Part shown: positions 34,701-35,585 of the stretch, piece by piece
Layout: each line of letters begins with the position of its first letter
Position numbering within the stretch: position 1 is the first letter of the stretch
From: Bacteroidales bacterium
GTDB taxonomy: Bacteria; Bacteroidota; Bacteroidia; Bacteroidales; PUMT01
Assembly (NCBI GenBank): GCA_007123885.1
Contig: SLGC01000098.1
Coordinates: 1 to 35,585, forward strand
Length of the DNA: 35,585 nucleotides
Reading direction: 5' to 3'
Notes under the pieces: generated by a model
Seen by the model: only the letters and a program-made list of their open reading frames with translations
What the model was told of the DNA's origin: nothing
Databases searched by the model: none
Position numbers and translations under genes: made by a program

Positions 34701-35477
34701 AAAGTACCTGACCAGAAGAAGGATTATAATTACAGCTCCGAACCAAAGATTTTTTTTATCGGTGGCTAAAAAACTAAAGCTTTTGAATAGAAAAATCAGA
34801 AAAAATAAGAGGGCAAGTGAATACAACGAAACAGCAACAAGAGAAAACTGCCAGTGATATGACGGAGGGTGCGGTTCTATCAGTGAAAAAAGAAAATTGC
34901 CATCAGGATCTGTGATTACATTACCTGCATCAGGAAAAAATTCAAGTTCTACTTCGGGATGTAATTTGAAATCCGGATGAAAATTATTGACCAGGAATTC
35001 ATTTTCAAATACATAATCATTCTTAACAGGTATGAGGGCAAACAGGTTTACAGTATCGTCCGGTTGATTGTTTACAATAACATACCAGCCATTGCCCGGG
35101 TTTATCAGGCGCTGGTTATCCGGAGTTATGTTTTCTTCAAGATTAAGTGTGACTATATTACTGTTCCAGAATTTAAGATCCTGATTGTAGTACCCCAGGA
35201 AAACGGTGCCTTCTTTTTGAAATAGTTCAAAATACTCATCTGAATATTTTTTTATAAATGCATCGATGCCATTGTTTTCTATCAATGAACTCATTTCTTC
35301 AAGATGAGAGGATGCTTCCTTATATTTCTCGTCCAATACCGACTGGAAACGTGAAACATTGATTTTTCTGGCATCCAGAATGCCGATATTGCGTTCAATT
35401 GCGGTTGCTGTAAAAAGCAGCAAAAGTGCAATTATCAAAAATCTGTAATCGTTCAATATCTTAATATATTTTGCCAT
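31770..35477 (-). CDS. Large multi-span membrane sensor histidine kinase
   Basis: A 1235-residue histidine kinase. I start it at ATG 35477 (MAKYIKILNDYRFLIIALLLLF), because the ORF-track start is an upstream TTG. Layout: one N-terminal helix, an extracytoplasmic domain (about 28-205), about eight closely spaced helices (about 207-470), a second large domain (about 480-715), two helices, a third sensor-like domain (about 785-925), a helix and HAMP (TNTITKPLRLIQNKLRKL-like region near 955), HisKA with AWREMAKQIAHEIKNPLTPMKLS (His near 1022), and HATPase_c with NLLKNSVQS, YDNGTGVP and GGTGLGLAIVKSIVEQ. The kinase core resembles the NtrY group. No response regulator lies adjacent in the window. 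The signal is unknown. It begins 23 bp after rlmH. Confidence 0.93.
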   Translation of the reverse strand: MAKYIKILNDYRFLIIALLLLFTATAIERNIGILDARKINVSRFQSVLDEKYKEASSHLEEMSSLIENNGIDAFIKKYSDEYFELFQKEGTVFLGYYNQDLKFWNSNIVTLNLEENITPDNQRLINPGNGWYVIVNNQPDDTVNLFALIPVKNDYVFENEFLVNNFHPDFKLHPEVELEFFPDAGNVITDPDGNFLFSLIEPHPPSYHWQFSLVAVSLYSLALLFFLIFLFKSFSFLATDKKNLWFGAVIIILLLVRYFMLEADVPRIFKSYSLFQPQHYAKSSLFPSLGDFLINSAFILFATACFSAHFRLPTRIINSPGSVRVLTVVFLNLILVGFMFFFHNMFSGLIFNSNIQLEVYNFVHLNQFSLIAYLILAMLLASLVLLADKIVSISSTLLGLRSFISLFLLSFAAGILTYIAFENPISVYAILFFILITGTIAGIRYFRYRYSYSFQVFLVFLISMFTLAFITKKSREKEKNIMQVIAVNLANERDQVAEFLMHEIQDNLLSDKVIHYMLQSHLHDDYDLYNYLRSNHFSGYFRKYDLQVASCHDLTDLHLADVDELVDCYSFFYDMAEEFGIPVSPGSGFYFLDNLIGRISYLGIIVYELEQYPYEKRIFISLDSKIMDTQLGFPELLIEGTFIRNQIINDYSYAKYINDRLITRSGYYSYPLVMENDRESDVVIDFFEKEGYKHLAYQVDHENLIILSKPKFTTFNLITSFSYSFVFFYLLYSLGLLVCKYPLDIRRWRIDFKNKIKISMIGVLLLSLIIIGVGTIYYTIRQFEDQQYENISEKIQSVLIDMEYNLGMERQLDPEIRDDITGMLIQLSNIFYTDINLYDPDGFLYASSRPEVFELNLIGEQMNPQAYSAMLFNNSVRFVHRESIGNLSYLSAYVPLINAENELLSYINLPYFTRQSILQMEIYTLVVAVVNIYAILILITVFIAVVVSNTITKPLRLIQNKLRKLSIGRSNEQIDYEGDDEIGNLIREYNRMVGELENSAELLARSERESAWREMAKQIAHEIKNPLTPMKLSIQHLQRSWEDKVDNWDEIFKKTTRNLIEQIDHLSSIASAFSDFARMPRPTTSNANIVSAITNVAGLFSNNENIEIFVNVNGIENVPVAADKIQLNRIFINLLKNSVQSIPPERKGKITIDLIREKEMVLVKIYDNGTGVPEEIRKKMFTPYFTTKSGGTGLGLAIVKSIVEQNGGSVGFTSQYGKGSCFFFRIPYAGIQSAN

Positions 35478-35500
35478 ATTAATTGTCAAAACATGAATTT

Positions 35501-35585
35501 CTAATGATGATGATAAGGTTCTCCCTTTATTATTGTCATTGCCCGGTAGATTTGCTCCACAAGTATCAGCCTTACCATCTGATGC
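35501..35585 (-). CDS. rlmH: 23S rRNA pseudouridine-1915 N3-methyltransferase RlmH, C-terminal fragment
   Basis: This gene is cut by the right window edge. Only the last 27 codons and the TAG stop are visible. They read HQMVRLILVEQIYRAMTIIKGEPYHHH, which is the highly conserved RlmH C-terminus (HQ-x-R-x-LxEQxYRAxxIxxGxPYHH). RlmH methylates pseudouridine 1915 in helix 69 of 23S rRNA. The upstream part lies outside the window. The histidine kinase gene follows after 23 bp on the same strand, so cotranscription is likely. Confidence 0.93.
   Translation of the reverse strand, partial: HQMVRLILVEQIYRAMTIIKGEPYHHH

Overview
The window reads as a contiguous piece of chromosome from a Bacteroidota bacterium, probably a Bacteroidales/Marinilabiliales-type or related lineage. 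The lineage is inferred from gene content. The diagnostic genes are a fused SecDF, a PorP/SprF family protein next to a large surface protein with a type B (gliding-motility-associated, CHU_C) C-terminal domain, a CarboxypepD_reg/DUF5686 barrel protein, a propeller/Y_Y_Y/SpoIIE sensor, and several TAnnTTTG-like promoter boxes with few obvious Shine-Dalgarno sequences. There are no rRNA, tRNA, CRISPR, IS or phage features that I can support.

Layout. (1) 1-5629, minus strand: secDF -> tatA (ATGA overlap) -> Ca2+/Na+ antiporter -> LolD-like ABC ATPase -> start of a TIGR02757 (DUF2400) protein cut by the window edge. (2) 5630-8435: a 467-bp spacer with a coding-like frame that has no start, then malate dehydrogenase and a CPA-type cation:proton antiporter, both minus. 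(3) 8436-12988, minus: a three-gene export operon, HlyD-type adaptor -> MacB-type permease -> TolC-type outer-membrane channel, with no ATPase gene in the cluster. (4) 13437-14828, minus: phosphoglucosamine mutase family enzyme. (5) 15036-21201, plus: rluB-like pseudouridine synthase -> DUF5686 barrel protein -> era, then der. This is the only plus-strand block. (6) 21202-25333, minus: a secreted protein of unknown function followed 4 bp later by a 1050-residue propeller sensor with a SpoIIE-type PP2C phosphatase output. (7) 25562-31467, minus: a three-gene surface/type IX secretion operon (1194-aa type B cargo with glycine-rich and Ig-like parts -> PorP/SprF -> PD40 propeller/PKD protein). 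(8) 31770-35585, minus: the tail of rlmH, then a 1235-residue multi-membrane-span histidine kinase.

How it works together. Much of the window concerns the cell envelope: Sec and Tat export, lipoprotein or efflux ABC functions, tripartite efflux, type IX secretion, an outer-membrane barrel, ion antiporters and two very large envelope sensors. The housekeeping genes are mdh, glmM, rluB, era, der and rlmH.

Most interesting parts: the type B cargo + PorP/SprF + PKD-propeller operon, two genes of which have only TTG as a usable start; the unknown secreted protein paired with the SpoIIE sensor; a TatA with a perfect 15-bp tandem array that encodes a lysine-rich tail; and the membrane-heavy histidine kinase with no response regulator gene beside it in the window. 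I see no clearly new system. These are the candidates most worth checking.
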